NCBI GenBank assembly: GCA_015487815.1
Contig: WFPA01000267.1
Coordinates: 1 to 37,670 of the forward strand
From: Albidovulum sp.
GTDB lineage: Bacteria > Pseudomonadota > Alphaproteobacteria > Rhodobacterales > Rhodobacteraceae
DNA: 37,670 nucleotides
Direction of reading: 5' to 3'
Under the pieces are notes generated by a model. The model was given only the letters and a program-made list of their open reading frames with translations. It ran no database searches and was not told the origin of the DNA. This document shows, one piece after another, positions 37,051 to 37,670 of this stretch; within the stretch, counting starts at the first letter, position 1; every line of letters begins with the position of its first letter. Position numbers and translations under genes: made by a program.

Positions 37051-37670
37051 CAGAGCCGCTCGACGGCAATGGCCGTGCCCTCGCCGCCGCCGATGCAGAT
37101 CGCGGCCACGCCGCGCTTCAGCCCGCGCTTCTCGAGGGCGTTGAGCAGGGTGACGATGATGCGCGTGCCCGACGCGCCGATCGGGTGCCCGAGGGCACAG
37201 GCGCCGCCATTCACGTTCATCTTCTCGCGCGGGATGCCCATCTCGGCCATGAAGGCCATCGGCACCACGGCGAAGGCCTCGTTCACCTCCCACAGATCGA
37301 CATCATCGACCGACCAGCCGATGCGCTCGAGCAACTTCTTCGCCGCCGGCACCGGCGCCGTGGTGAACCAGCCCGGCGCCTGGGCATGGCTGGCATGGCC
37401 GAGGATGCGGGCGATCGGTTGCAGACCTTCGGCCTCGGCGACATCGGCCGTGGTCATCACCAGAGCCGCCGCGCCGTCGGAAATCGACGAGGCGTTCGCG
37501 GCCGTCACCGTGCCGTTCTTGCGGAAGGCCGGCTTGAGCTGGGGGATCTTCTCGGGCCGGGCCTTGCGCGGCTGCTCGTCGCTCTCCACCACCATCTCGC
37601 CCTTGCGGGTGCGCACGGTGACGGGGACGATCTCGTCGGCAAACTCGCCCGTCTCCGCAGCCCTCAGGGC
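37050..37670 (-). CDS. Acetyl-CoA C-acetyltransferase (thiolase), N-terminus outside window
   Basis: GTVTAANASSISDGAAALVMTTADVAEAEGL...DLWEVNEAFAVVPMAFM...NVNGGACALGHPIGASGTRIIVTLLNALEKRGLKRGVAAICIGGGEGTAIAVERL. Confidence 0.95.
   Translation of the reverse strand, partial: ALRAAETGEFADEIVPVTVRTRKGEMVVESDEQPRKARPEKIPQLKPAFRKNGTVTAANASSISDGAAALVMTTADVAEAEGLQPIARILGHASHAQAPGWFTTAPVPAAKKLLERIGWSVDDVDLWEVNEAFAVVPMAFMAEMGIPREKMNVNGGACALGHPIGASGTRIIVTLLNALEKRGLKRGVAAICIGGGEGTAIAVERL

Noticed and set aside
1-37670. CRISPR array, prophage, transposase, toxin-antitoxin or defence island
   Set aside because: No repeat-spacer pattern and no integrase, transposase, nuclease or toxin-like ORF was recognisable; gene content is chiefly core metabolism and envelope.

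Overview
This is a GC-rich, densely coded chromosomal segment from an alphaproteobacterium, probably Rhodobacterales-like judging by gene content and order (no taxonomic search was run). I recognise about 33 protein genes, most of them housekeeping, and two tRNAs. On the minus strand: rlmN (partial), an IalB-family gene, an NCS2 nucleobase permease, mtgA, gltB-GFA-gltD, an NDUFA9-like gene, a sulfotransferase/GT14/GT2/GT4/galE/galU block, EVE-YciI-gpsA-tsaD, and fRMsr-thiolase (partial). On the plus strand: leuC-leuD, an orphan membrane protein, uppP, tRNA-Leu-rnd-kdsD-lptC-lptA-lptB-hpf-ptsN, hemD-Mic60-like-HemY, and tRNA-Thr. I see no CRISPR array, transposase, phage gene or rRNA. The observations most worth following up are: (i) a ~116-bp element bounded by long imperfect inverted repeats between gltD and uppP; (ii) a structured ~100-nt leader, with mutually exclusive stems, upstream of the nucleobase permease; (iii) a hairpin that buries the hpf Shine-Dalgarno sequence; (iv) a candidate sulfated-glycan locus with a double-domain sulfotransferase and a GT14 'branching' transferase; (v) a tRNA-Leu/RNase D dicistron. 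None has been tested by database search.
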